Positions 53,049 to 63,400 of a stretch of DNA of 64,000 nt are shown here, piece after piece (the stretch's first letter is position 1; each line of letters begins with the position of its first letter). Under the pieces are notes generated by a model. The model was given only the letters and a program-made list of their open reading frames with translations, ran no database searches and had not been told where the DNA came from. Made by a program: the position numbers and the translations under genes. Origin of the DNA: Rhynchopus euleeides (taxonomy: Eukaryota > Euglenozoa > Diplonemea > Diplonemida > Diplonemidae); the NCBI GenBank assembly GCA_963210315.1, contig OY723319.1:558001-622000 (forward strand). The letters are read 5' to 3'.

Positions 53049-54614
53049 TTCTTCAGCTATTTAAAATAACCCCGACCCCGACCCTGCCCGGCCCCGGCCC
53101 TTCCCTGTGCAAGCTCGTGCCCCCACCCATCGCATTGCTCCCTTGTTGCCTTGCTTTGCGCTGCTTTTCTTTTTCAGAATTTTCAGATTTTTAAAGTTCA
53201 AGACGGAGTGCTTTTTTGCCGAAAGTTTAGGTGACCCGATGATGGGGATGCAGCACCCCGAGGGTCTTACCTACCGGGCGGTTGGGGGGCGGTGGGGCAG
53301 GGCAACTTTGGGTGCAGATTTACGTACACAAAGCGGCGTGAGACTGTGCATGTCAGCGGCCTTGCGTGGTGGCCCCCCTAGGTGACTATGTTCGGATGTC
53401 TGGGAATGGAATGAAAACCCCCATATGGCTGCCTGCGCCCTTGTGGAATTAGAGGTGGTCGGGAATCGGTCGGAAACCAGTACTCCTGCTGGCGCTCGTC
53501 GTGTGTGTGGAGCATCTGTAGACGCCCGGCAACTCAGCCATCTTGCCCCCGCGCAAGCTCTGCCTGGCCGTGGAAGAGGATGACACACGGTCTGAATCTG
53601 GACTCTCTCTCGTGGTGGCACCGAATAACTGTGACTCTAGGTGACTCCACATAAACATACTCCCACTGGTCTGTGGCAAAGGGAGAATGACTATATGCCT
53701 TGAGAGAGAGACCTCCGGCCTGAAAGGACAAGCATGAAAAGCCGGAATAGATCAGATAGAGTACAGACTCAGGTGCACGAACCGATCCTTCGGCAGCTAC
53801 CTGCTTGGTTTGCTGGTGTATGGTTGAGCGCTGCTTGTGTACGTAAATTTTGCTTATATGAACACTCCGCCTTCACCAAAGGTGAAGAACTTCCCAAGAC
53901 AAGCGGTGTGGCACCCCCTGTGGTGTTGCGCCCCTTTGGACATCGGCCCCAGCGGTAACCCGCAGGTTGTTGTTTCTTCAAAGAAACACGTCGATTCTGT
54001 CCCCCACAGCAGGGTTTTCCCTGCTTACCCATGGATGTTTTCTCATTATTTTATTCCCGGTAATATAGAACCTCAGCCAAAATTGTGAGGAGCCGGGATC
54101 GTACAGTCATATTATTACCGGGCTGGAAAATTTTTTTCCCGGCTGGTTTTCAGCTAAATTTTGCAGGGAGCGGGAAATTTTCTATATTGGGCGGGAAATA
54201 TAGTGATTTTCAGCGGGAAAATATAGTAAATGGCTGAAATACCTGCTAAAAATCGCCGGGAAAATATAGTAAATTTTTCCCGGCCAAAAAGTGAAAATTT
54301 TCACCCAAAATTTTCACCCAAAAAAATGCCAAAAAAGGTAACTTTCAATGTAGGCACCCACACTTTTGAGGGAAAGCCGGAATTGAAGGTTCTTTTATTA
54401 TCGGCTAGTCAACCTCCACGACCGGGTCGAAGAACCCGCTTTGGTTCGAGTACTGAGGTACCGATCCAATCGCACACAAACGTCTTCAACAGTTGTCGAG
54501 GCTAACCGACCAACTGATCTACTAATCCTAGGCCCTTACTTCACCCCCCCCCCCAACCCCACTCCACGAGTCCCGAGACCCCCCCCCCCCCGCAACTGTC
54601 ACCCCCCGCCCCTA
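53049..54614. other. Gene-free spacer; CGGGAAAATATAG array
   Basis: From 54045 to 54300 the sequence contains repeated CGGGAAAATATAGTAAA, GGCTGAAA and their inverses, like a subterminal array of another element whose ends I cannot define. The remainder (53049-54040) holds only short domain-less frames. Confidence 0.5.
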
Positions 54615-55294
54615 CACGGTGGGATCTTGTAAATTTTACATGTAAAAATACTGATTTTTACATGTATTATACATGTATAATACTTGCATGTCAACTATTA
54701 TACATGTATAATACATGTATATGCCTGAAATATACATGTATATCAAGTAAAAATACATGTATAATAGTTGCATGTCAACTATTATACATGTATTTTTACT
54801 TGATATACATGTATTTTACATGTATATTTCATGCATTTACATGTATTTTACATGTATAATACTTGTCATGCAAGTATTATACATGTAAAATACTTGCATG
54901 ACAAGTAAAATACTTGCATGCAAGTAAAATACATGTATTTTACTTGCATGCAAGTATTTTACTTGTCATGCAAGTATTATACATGTATTTTACTTGTCGT
55001 GCAAGTATTTTACATGTATAATACTTGCATGACAAGTATTATACATGTAAAATACATGTAAATGCATGAAATATACATGTAAAATACATGTATATCAAGT
55101 AAAAATACATGTATAATAGTTGACATGCAACTATTATACATGTATTTTTGCTTGATATACATGTATTTTACATGTATATTTCAGGCATATACATGTATTA
55201 TACATGTATAATAGTTGACATGCAAGTATTATACATGTATAATACATGTAAAAATCGGTATTTTTACATGTAAAATTTACAAGATCCCACCGTG
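54615..55294. mobile_element. Element B3: non-autonomous CAC...GTG palindrome-array element
   Basis: This 680-bp copy has the same termini as B2 (CACGGTGGGATCTTGTAAAT and complement) and is flanked by TA on both sides. It consists of ACATGTATAATACTTGCATG-type palindromes in mirror-like order. It has no gene. Confidence 0.88.
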
Positions 55295-55458
55295 TAATAA
55301 GTGCTACGCGATCGCGCATCCCACTCACCAAGCACAACTTTGAGGATGTTCGCCCGATACGGTGATATGTCTGTACAGCATACACGGGTGAGTTTGGAAA
55401 TAGAATTGGGATGCACATCACGCCCCTCTGCGGCGCGCGATTGCACCGGTGTCTGTGT

Positions 55459-56925
55459 GATGAGCAACCGGCCCCCTTAACTGGCGCCCGGCTCTGCAAA
55501 TGACCGAGTGGTGTGCAACCGGCCCCTTAACTGGCGCCCGGCTCTGCGGATGACCGAGTGGTGTGCAACCGGCCCCTTAACTGGCGCCCGGCTCTGCAAA
55601 TGACCGAGTGGTGTGCAACCGGCCCCCTTAACTGGCGCCCGGCTCTGCGAATGACCGAGTGGTGTGCAACCGGCCCCTTAACTGGCGCCCGGCTCTGCAA
55701 ATGACCGAGTAGTGTGCAACCGGCCCCCTTAACTGGCGCCCGGCTCTGCAAATGACCGAGTGGTGTGCAACCGGCCCCTTAACTGGCGCCCGGCTCTGCG
55801 GATGACCGAGTGGTGTGCAACCGGCCCCTTAACTGGCGCCCGGCTCTGCAAATGACCGAGTGGTGTGCAACCGGCCCCCTTAACTGGCGCCCGGCTCTGC
55901 GAATGACCGAGTGGTGTGCAACCGGCCCCTTAACTGGCGCCCGGCTCTGCAAATGACCGAGTGGTGTGCAACCGGCCCCTTAACTGGCGCCCGGCTCTGC
56001 GGATGACCGAGTGGTGTGCAACCGGCCCCTTAACTGGCGCCCGGCTCTGCGAATGACCGAGTGGTGTGCAACCGGCCCCTTAACTGGCGCCCGGCTCTGC
56101 AAATGACCGAGTAGTGTGCAACCGGCCCCCTTAACTGGCGCCCGGCTCTGCAAATGACCGAGTGGTGTGCAACCGGCCCCTTAACTGGCGCCCGGCTCTG
56201 CGGATGACCGAGTGGTGTGCAACCGGCCCCTTAACTGGCGCCCGGCTCTGCGAATGACCGAGTGGTGTGCAACCGGCCCCTTAACTGGCGCCCGGCTCTG
56301 CAAATGACCGAGTAGTGTGCAACCGGCCCCCTTAACTGGCGCCCGGCTCTGCAAATGACCGAGTGGTGTGCAACCGGCCCCATAACTGGCGCCCGGCTCT
56401 GCGGATGACCGAGTGGTGTGCAACCGGCCCCTTAACTGGCGCCCGGCTCTGCGAATGACCGAGTGGTGTGCAACCGGCCCCTTAACTGGCGCCCGGCTCT
56501 GCAAATGACCGTGTGGTGTGCAACCGGCCCCGTAACTGGCGCCCGGCTCTGCAAATGACCGAGTAGTGTACAACCGGCCCCCTTAACTGGCGCCCGGCTC
56601 TGCAAATGACCGAGTGGTGTGTGCAACCGGCCCCTTGACTGGCGCCCGGCTCTGCAAATGACCGAGTGATGTGCAACCGGCCCCCTTAACTGGCGCCCGG
56701 CTCTGCAAATGACCGAGTGGTGTGTGCAACCGGCCCCCTTATCTGGCGCCCGGCTCTGCAAATGACCGAGTAGTGTGCAACCGGCCCCCTTAACTGGCAC
56801 CCGGCTCTGCGAATGACCGAGTAGCATGCATCCGGCCCCTTAACTGGCGCCCGGCTCTGCCAACGACCGAGTAGTGTGCAACCGGCCCACTTAACTGGCG
56901 CCCGGCTCTGCGAATTACCGAATAA
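55459..56925. repeat. 50/51-bp tandem array, about 29 units with higher-order periodicity
   Basis: The unit is AACCGGCCCCTTAACTGGCG followed by CCCGGCTCTGCAAATGACCG and AGTGGTGTGC. Variants at one site (GCAAA, GCGGA, GCGAA) recur in groups of four or five units, so the array grew by amplifying multi-unit blocks. The last three units are degenerate. Minus-strand frames are repeat translations. Confidence 0.92.
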
Positions 56926-56928
56926 TTA

Positions 56929-57064
56929 GAGGAGGCATAGCAAACGGAAATCCCTAACAAAATTTTGTCACCGAAATTATTTTGGCCAATTTTCTCCCGA
57001 AAAACCTAGAAACCAGACCCACCGCACATCGAGAATGTCATTTTTCGGTGATTTCTGGGGTCTG
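56929..57064. repeat. Second copy of the 135-bp GAGGAGGCATAGC repeat
   Basis: It matches 44265-44400 over its length, including CCCACCGCACATCGAGAATG. Here, too, it sits at the edge of a tandem array. Confidence 0.75.
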
Positions 57065-57100
57065 GGGGCCTTTTGCCACCCTCCCGTGCCTCATCATGTG

Positions 57101-57360
57101 TTGATCCCTCCTTTATTAATTGTCAGGTAGGTAACCCTGCACGGGTGTTGTCACCGTTGATCACTCTTTATTAACTGTTAGGCGGGTAAACCCTGCACGG
57201 GTGTTGTCACTGTTGATCGCTCTTTACTAATTGTTAGGCGGGTTAACCCTGCACGGGTGTTGAGCCCTCTTTGTTAATTGTCAAGTGGGTAACCCTGCAC
57301 GGGTGTTGTCACTGGTGATCACTCTTTACTAATTGTTAGGCGGGTTAACCCTGCACGGGT
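57101..57360. repeat. Five tandem copies of a ~55-bp unit
   Basis: Units contain CTTTANTAATTGTTAGGCGG and GGTTAACCCTGCACGGGTGT with point differences. One unit is shortened. Confidence 0.85.
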
Positions 57361-58059
57361 CCTGGCCCGTGCCTGTGTGTGTTGGGGGGGGGGGGGTAGT
57401 GAAATAGAAGTAGAAGGGAGCGGAGCACAAGAATGGTGTGTTGGGGGGTGGGGGAGCTCTTTCCAACATGTCCGCATCTGCATTAAAACCTATTGTCTCT
57501 TTGTGCCCCTCACCACTCAACCATAAAGGTTGCCCTGCCTTGGGAACAGGGAATGGGGTTTAACACGTGTGGCGGTCCTGTTGGATGGAGTGCACATGGA
57601 ACAGTATGGTGTGGGAATGTATCGTGACTTGTGAAAGGGAGAGTGGGTGGGGGTGGGGGCGGGGGGGGGGGGGGGCGGGGGGCTTCCTTCAGCGATTCCA
57701 GTGAGCTGCAATCCCAAGGCTGTCCTTTCAAACGCTTGCCAAGGCGTACGCCGTTTAGGTGTGGACTATTGAAATAAAAGGAAAACGAGGCTTTGGAAAA
57801 AGCCAAACTGATCGAATGGAAGATTGAAGGATGGGCAAAGTTTGTTGAAAGTAACATGGGGGGGGGGGCAGTCAAGAAGTGGGGGCTTGATTGTCGAGAG
57901 TGAATGGAAAAGTGAAGTGGGGGGGGGGGGGGTTTGATCGTCGAGAGTGAATGGAAAAGCAAGCCTCCCAGCACCTTCTTGCAATGTTAGTCCTTTTTGT
58001 AGTCACTACCACTACACCAGGAGTGGGGGGGGGGGGGGCAACCCCTTGATTGGCCTGTG
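57361..58059. other. Gene-free spacer with interspersed repeat fragments
   Basis: A truncated GTAGTGAAATAGAAGTAGAAG repeat lies at 57395-57436. Two GATCGTCGAGAGTGAATGG motif copies lie at 57885-57910 and 57932-57985. Several G runs of 10 or more are present. Confidence 0.55.
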
Positions 58060-59928
58060 TCAGGTCCCAGCTCTTGTTGAAACAGAACGCAAACCCTTGC
58101 GATGTGTGGCTTCCAAGTTGGCCTGTGTCCCTTTGATCCACATGAAATGATCCCCAACCCCAGCCTGACCCAGGTTAGCCAGGGTCACACGTCTGTCTGG
58201 AGGAAAATCCTGGAGGGTGGTGTCAATGGAGGTGAAGTTGTAAGAAAGGGGGACATAACTGTTAAATCCTGAAGCAAAGTCATCATGATTACCAGGATAA
58301 ATCATGTTCGTGACGACTGTGATCAAGACATTCTTCACTGTGGAAAGAACAGAAATTTCGTCATCCTCTGCATACCTTCTCGTTCTTAAACGGGTAAGCA
58401 CGTATGGCTCACTACCGTCGTCAAGGGGTTGGCAGGGATGGTACGGGAGATTTCCCCACATTCTCACCGCCTCCACTTCCGGTTGCACCTCTCTGCATGA
58501 AAGAGAAGCCGCCATTGCAGTCACAAAATTGACGGCTTCTTCGCGAAGGGAAGCGCCCCCACGTGGGTTGCCTGTGAGACATTCATGAAAAGCATGAAAC
58601 AGGCAATTCCCATCACCAGGCACATTGACTGTGCTCAGGGAAAACAAGAGAAGACGTTGCGTGAGGGTATCATGACGAGACGCGGGATTGTCGATGCCCT
58701 TGTCAGGTACGTGGGGCCTCCGTGGACCGGGACAGGGGAGTGCCATGGGGACCGCCTTCCTCCGCATATCCTCTTGCTCCATTTGTTCTTGTGCGTTTTC
58801 CACGTTTGGACCCATGTTCTGAATTCTATAAAAAACACTTGAAGCACGGGAAAAGTCACGCTCAGTGGGGAGGTGGAGGGAGTAAAAATTCGTTTGGGTA
58901 TCCTGCCGGTACTGGTAAAGGAAGATAGTAGGGAGAGAAGCCGTACTTCCTGCTTCCCAGTTCTTTGCCTTCTCACACCATGTGCGAGGCCGTAACTCCC
59001 TGACCCTGGGTTTACCTTCCTTGTTCTGAGTAATAATTCTCAAGCGAATCTGGTGCACATTCACAAAAAAATGCAGGGCAAAAGAACCACCACGTTGGGT
59101 CACCTTTTCATCTTCCGCCGCTTTGCACATACTCTTGCGCCAGTGAACGAGAGACTGGTGCCTTTCATGTACGGGCAGGTTCTTCTCCCCCTTCTCTTCA
59201 AAAACAGAAGCAAGGGTATCCTTGTGTATTTTCATGAGGTACACCTCCAGGTCGTGTTTCATGTTTGTTGCGTCACCAAAGGCACTCTCACGCAGAGCGC
59301 GGACTGACTGGTACGCAGAAAAACGGTTGAAACGGAGGAGGGAAAGAAAAAAGCCGTCACCTTCCTGCACAGTATCTGTGACGGGGAGATGGTGGTATTT
59401 CGAAAAATACAGCAGGGTCTCTGGGATGAGGTGGCGTTGGGAAGTTGCTGGAATGTATGACTCGTCACTCAGTTGAGCCGTATCATACCTCCCATGTCCA
59501 AGGCGCCCCTTCTTGTCTCTTGGGGTCTCTGGCACCTGGGAGAGGTCAATGACTTCAGTCCCCCCAAACCGTTTTCTCTTCCGGACTGTGGGCCCGCTCC
59601 GAACAACAGAACGCGACTTCACTGCCACAGGGAATGTGCGCCTGGGTCGGGTGCCAAAAAATTGTGCCTTGGTGGTGGGGAGGACACCTTTCGGCACAAG
59701 TTTAAAAACTTCATATGCATGGCTTTCCCGATCCAGATCCCCTGCGGCAATGGCGCGCTTGGCAGTGTCCGTGTCGTGAACCACCCAATAAAGCGTTTCG
59801 CGCGGATAGGCGTGCAGTTGGGCTGGAGTCAACTTCTGCAATGTGGCAACGGTGTCTTTGAGGGGGAAGGCAACCATCCAATGCAGAGTTTGACGGTTAA
59901 AAAAAAAGAGGGCTGGGGAAGAAATAGA
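58060..59928 (-). CDS. OTU-family cysteine protease-like protein with tandem inactive and active OTU domains
   Basis: The main frame has an ATG at 59877 (605 codons) and stays open to 59928, where a possible 3' splice site joins it to an upstream exon. A C-terminal OTU domain (about 415-585) has Asp422 and Cys425 in VPGDGNCLFHAF and the catalytic His577 in GDHFMW, so it could cleave ubiquitin-like linkages. An earlier segment (about 150-340) has the same layout (EGDGFFLSLLR, then FYSLHLP), but the nucleophile Cys is replaced by Phe; I infer a degenerate OTU repeat. The Arg/Lys-rich stretch RKRKRFGG may be a nuclear signal. It lies downstream of, and on the same strand as, a hAT transposase, so it is probably transposon-encoded. 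Confidence 0.75.
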   Translation of the reverse strand, partial: SISSPALFFFNRQTLHWMVAFPLKDTVATLQKLTPAQLHAYPRETLYWVVHDTDTAKRAIAAGDLDRESHAYEVFKLVPKGVLPTTKAQFFGTRPRRTFPVAVKSRSVVRSGPTVRKRKRFGGTEVIDLSQVPETPRDKKGRLGHGRYDTAQLSDESYIPATSQRHLIPETLLYFSKYHHLPVTDTVQEGDGFFLSLLRFNRFSAYQSVRALRESAFGDATNMKHDLEVYLMKIHKDTLASVFEEKGEKNLPVHERHQSLVHWRKSMCKAAEDEKVTQRGGSFALHFFVNVHQIRLRIITQNKEGKPRVRELRPRTWCEKAKNWEAGSTASLPTIFLYQYRQDTQTNFYSLHLPTERDFSRASSVFYRIQNMGPNVENAQEQMEQEDMRRKAVPMALPCPGPRRPHVPDKGIDNPASRHDTLTQRLLLFSLSTVNVPGDGNCLFHAFHECLTGNPRGGASLREEAVNFVTAMAASLSCREVQPEVEAVRMWGNLPYHPCQPLDDGSEPYVLTRLRTRRYAEDDEISVLSTVKNVLITVVTNMIYPGNHDDFASGFNSYVPLSYNFTSIDTTLQDFPPDRRVTLANLGQAGVGDHFMWIKGTQANLEATHRKGLRSVSTRAGT

Positions 59929-59963
59929 CTGAGGATCATCAACAAAGGTATTTTTTTACTTAC

Positions 59964-60191
59964 CGGCAGAAGCCGATAGCCATTGTTCCGGAGTCCACTT
60001 GTGTGCTGTTCGATGGCCCGTTGCATCGTTGCCAGCGTGAACTTACCGGTCCAGTGAAAGCTCTCTGGATTGACCTCGTGTTGCAAAACCTGCATCTCCC
60101 GGAAGGTGAGAAACTGGATGCCACACTCACCCAAAAACCAGTTGAGGGAAGCCCAACCCCCCTCGTGCGTGGACTCCGACGCATGCAACAC
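59964..60191 (-). CDS. Possible upstream exon of the OTU gene (cysteine-protease-like segment)
   Basis: The minus-strand frame starts MLHASESTHEGGWASLNWFL and runs through FLTFREMQVL, TGKFTLATMQRAIEQ and RLLP to a GTAAGT donor at 59963. A 35-bp GT-AG intron (59963-59929) would join it in phase 0 to the OTU frame. The pattern LNWFLG...F.TF.EM...G.FT...M..AI recalls Josephin-like proteases, but the expected Cys-Gly before LN is Gly-Gly. The short intron length makes the join tentative. Confidence 0.4.
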
Positions 60192-60466
60192 ACCATCCTT
60201 CTGCCGCCCACAACCTGGAGAGGCGTGGAGGCCGAGAGGAAAACAATGCTCATTCAGGAGCAGGCCTGGGCGGGGAACCAGCCCTTTTTCCGGGTTTTTT
60301 GGGTCGGGGAACCAGGTTTTTTCTAAGAATTTTTACAAGGGATTTTTTGCTCACCCCCCCACAGGTTTCAGGCGCGTGCCCGTCAGGCGGGACTTTTTCT
60401 ATGATTTCTACGATGAAAACCACCCCCCCGCCCCCACCCCCCCCCCCTTCTAAGAACGATGATGGC
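60192..60466. other. Spacer between hAT transposase and OTU gene
   Basis: It contains pyrimidine-rich sequence with long C runs (60421-60448) and repeated CCCGGNTTTTTNGGGTCGGG. No gene or element end is recognised. Confidence 0.4.
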
Positions 60467-63400
60467 TCACTCGGAAGTTTCGGCGTCCGAAACGTACGCC
60501 CACTCTCCCCAATCCTCCTCCATGTCGACATCGATGTCGACATGGACGCGGGCCCTTTTCTCCTGGGGCTCCTCGGGGTGCGGCCCAACCTCCCTCCTGC
60601 GCTCTGCCGGTGCCGCCTGTGTGGGAGGCAGCTGCGGCGGTTCTTCCGGCTGAGGTGTGGGGAGTGTCGATGGGGTGCCCGGGGTCGATGAAGCGGGGAG
60701 CTGGAAGGTGACATGTTGCAGGGTGGCTGGAGGCACGACGGGGGGTGCGGCATCTGCAAGCAACGAAGTGAGGAAGGGATCCTCAGGGACTTCCTCCACG
60801 AGGCTGACAATCGACAATGCATCGGCGTTGTCATCTTCCCAGCTGCCGTCCGATTCCTCATCACAATCCTCCACGCCAGCAAATAGAGAACCCATGGCTG
60901 CATCGAGGTCAACGAGCTCCACGGTTGTCAGAGTTGGAAGAGGCGTCAGGGAACGCGCAGTGAAGCGGCGCTTCTTGTTGGCGAGGAACGTGTTGACTGT
61001 TTCTTCAACGATGATCTTGCGCGCCGCGTCATCATGTGACAGCTCTAGAGTGATGCCCAGTTCTTGAGAGATGCTTGCGGCAGAGAGTGCCTTCCGGAAC
61101 GATCCCCTCATGCGCGTTACAACTGAAAAAGCAGCCTCCACAAACACAGTCGAGGGTGACAGTGCCACCATGGCCTCAAGCACTATCGCAAACGTCGAAC
61201 TCTCGGATTCCAGCAAGAAGTCGACGACAAACTCTTTCAGAAGGTTCCCCCTGAGATCTGTGCATTCCAACCGCAGCTTCACCCACTCCATGCCGATGCT
61301 GAGAATCTCTGCCTGGTCGTAACCCAAGCGAGAAGCGAGCGCCATGAGGCACTCGCACGTGCTGTCCTTCCCACTTGTCGCGAAGAAAGAGCTGAATGAG
61401 CGGCAGGGATACTCCTCCCACCTCTTGGCCAGGTCCTTGTAGATGGTGTGGCAGAGCTTTGAGCGCCAGGAAGTCATCTCGGCAACTACCCCCGGAGGCA
61501 ACGATGTGGTTCCCTGGTTCTCATAGAACTTGGCTTCGTGCTTGCCAGGCTGGCGCGCCAGCACCTTATGCACTGTCAGTGCATTCTGCAGGATGCTCTC
61601 CATCGACGAGAGCGACAGGTCTCGCTTCTGCAACGCCTCGCTCACCCCTTTATTGATGTCGAAGACGTCAGCCAAGATGCAAGTCGAGAGGGAATACTCG
61701 GGGGTGAGCTTGTGGAAGAAGAACGGCGGCGGCTGGATCTCCCCGAGCATAGCGACAGTGAAGTCAAAGTTCACCACAGCCGCGTTCAGGCGACGGAACG
61801 TTGCAGCTGCCCAACGCACGGAGTGCTCCTTCGGGAAGGAGAGACATTTCCCACCGGAAATGATCTGCAGAGACTTCTGCCTGGCGGTTGATCTGAAGAA
61901 GGCAAACCAGTGTCGGAGGAGGCGGCTATGTTCAACAACCTTTCGTGTCTTCTTGATGAGGCCGACGGACAGCTGGTGCATGTGGGCAGCATCATGCACA
62001 TCGATGAGAGTGCATCCCCACGCGATCTCGAGCTTCCCCCTGAGACTCTTCATCGTTGATGCCCCGTCTGCCGCGAATCCCTTCAGCGAACGCCGCGCCC
62101 ACTGCGACAGCTGGAGGCTGTCGAACAACTTGACCAGCTCGTCCTTCTGCGACTCTGCGTCAGCTTTCTTCAAGTCGACTGTGCCCACACACCAATCTTT
62201 CATAGCACAATCCGTCCTGCTGATCCCCGAAACGATGACGATCATCAAGTCGATGCGGGCGAACGTGGTACCGTCCACCTTCAGGGTTGCCGCCCGACAC
62301 GCACGCACCGCACCCACCACTCCCCTCAGGAGCACCTCCCAGAGTATCGTCTGGAACTCCTTCGCGACTTTTCGAGAGTAGTGGGTGTCCAGGACATGCA
62401 GCCCCTTCCGCTTGTCGTCCTGCAACCTCGCACCCACACTGCTCAGCCCCTCCGCCCGTTGCGTCGCCGTTGCCACGTTGTACACCAGGTTGACCAGACT
62501 TGTGTACTGCTCGCTGGTCACCTTCACCTTCGCGCACAGCGTCTGCTTGGGGATATCTGTAGCTGTCACATTGGTGTTTTCACTCCCAGGCGTGGACAAC
62601 TGCACTGCTCTCTTGTGCGCCGCACCACCCATGTGGCGGCGGATATTGCTTTGCTGGCGCCCAACTGTCGTGGCAGACATAGACGCTTCGCCGCGTGCAT
62701 ACCGGAGCAAGTGGGGTTGCTCCGAGAACTCCCCCTCCAGCTGCACCAAGAACGGTGCACACGTGGTGCACCTCCACCTCCCATCAGGGAGACGCACCAC
62801 ACCGGAGGCTGCAGCGTGGATCTTCCGCTGCTGCTTCTCCTGTATGGCGAGCTGTGCCTGCCGCTGCTGAATCCGAAGGAGACCGTTCACCATTGAGCCC
62901 TCTGGCACGTACTTCTTGTTTGCTGCCATCAAAAGAAGGAAGTGCGCCTTTGCTGTGTCGAAGACAAGCCGCAAGGGGTACTGGGCCATCAACGACGGAA
63001 GAAGCAAGCCGAAGGTGCGAGGCTGTGTGGTGTCGACGATAGAAAAGTGAACATTTAAACCGCGGGATGTGCGGAAAGTCTGCAGGGCCACTGACGCGGT
63101 GTTGGTGTCCAACTCTTCGTCCACGAGGAATCTCGTATCCATCAATCGCGGACGCCTGAGCTTCACCGTGAGGGCCTCCGCTTCGGGGGAGTCAACGCCC
63201 TCCAGAAGCGCCGCAGCACTGGTACGCGTCGGCTCCGTAATGGGAATTGACCTTGCTAGGCAGTCAAGCACTCGGAGGCAGTAGTGTCCAGAACTGTATA
63301 GATCCCGTTGAACCCACCCTGGTACAAGCCCAATGTTGACGCCTCCGGTTGATTGGGCGAGCTTCATGGCGGTCAGCCATGGGGACAGTCGCCCGGCGCT

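Noticed and set aside
54615-55294. CRISPR-like regularly repeated palindromes
   Set aside because: The palindromes are contiguous, without unique spacers, lie inside an element with defined termini, and the context is eukaryotic.
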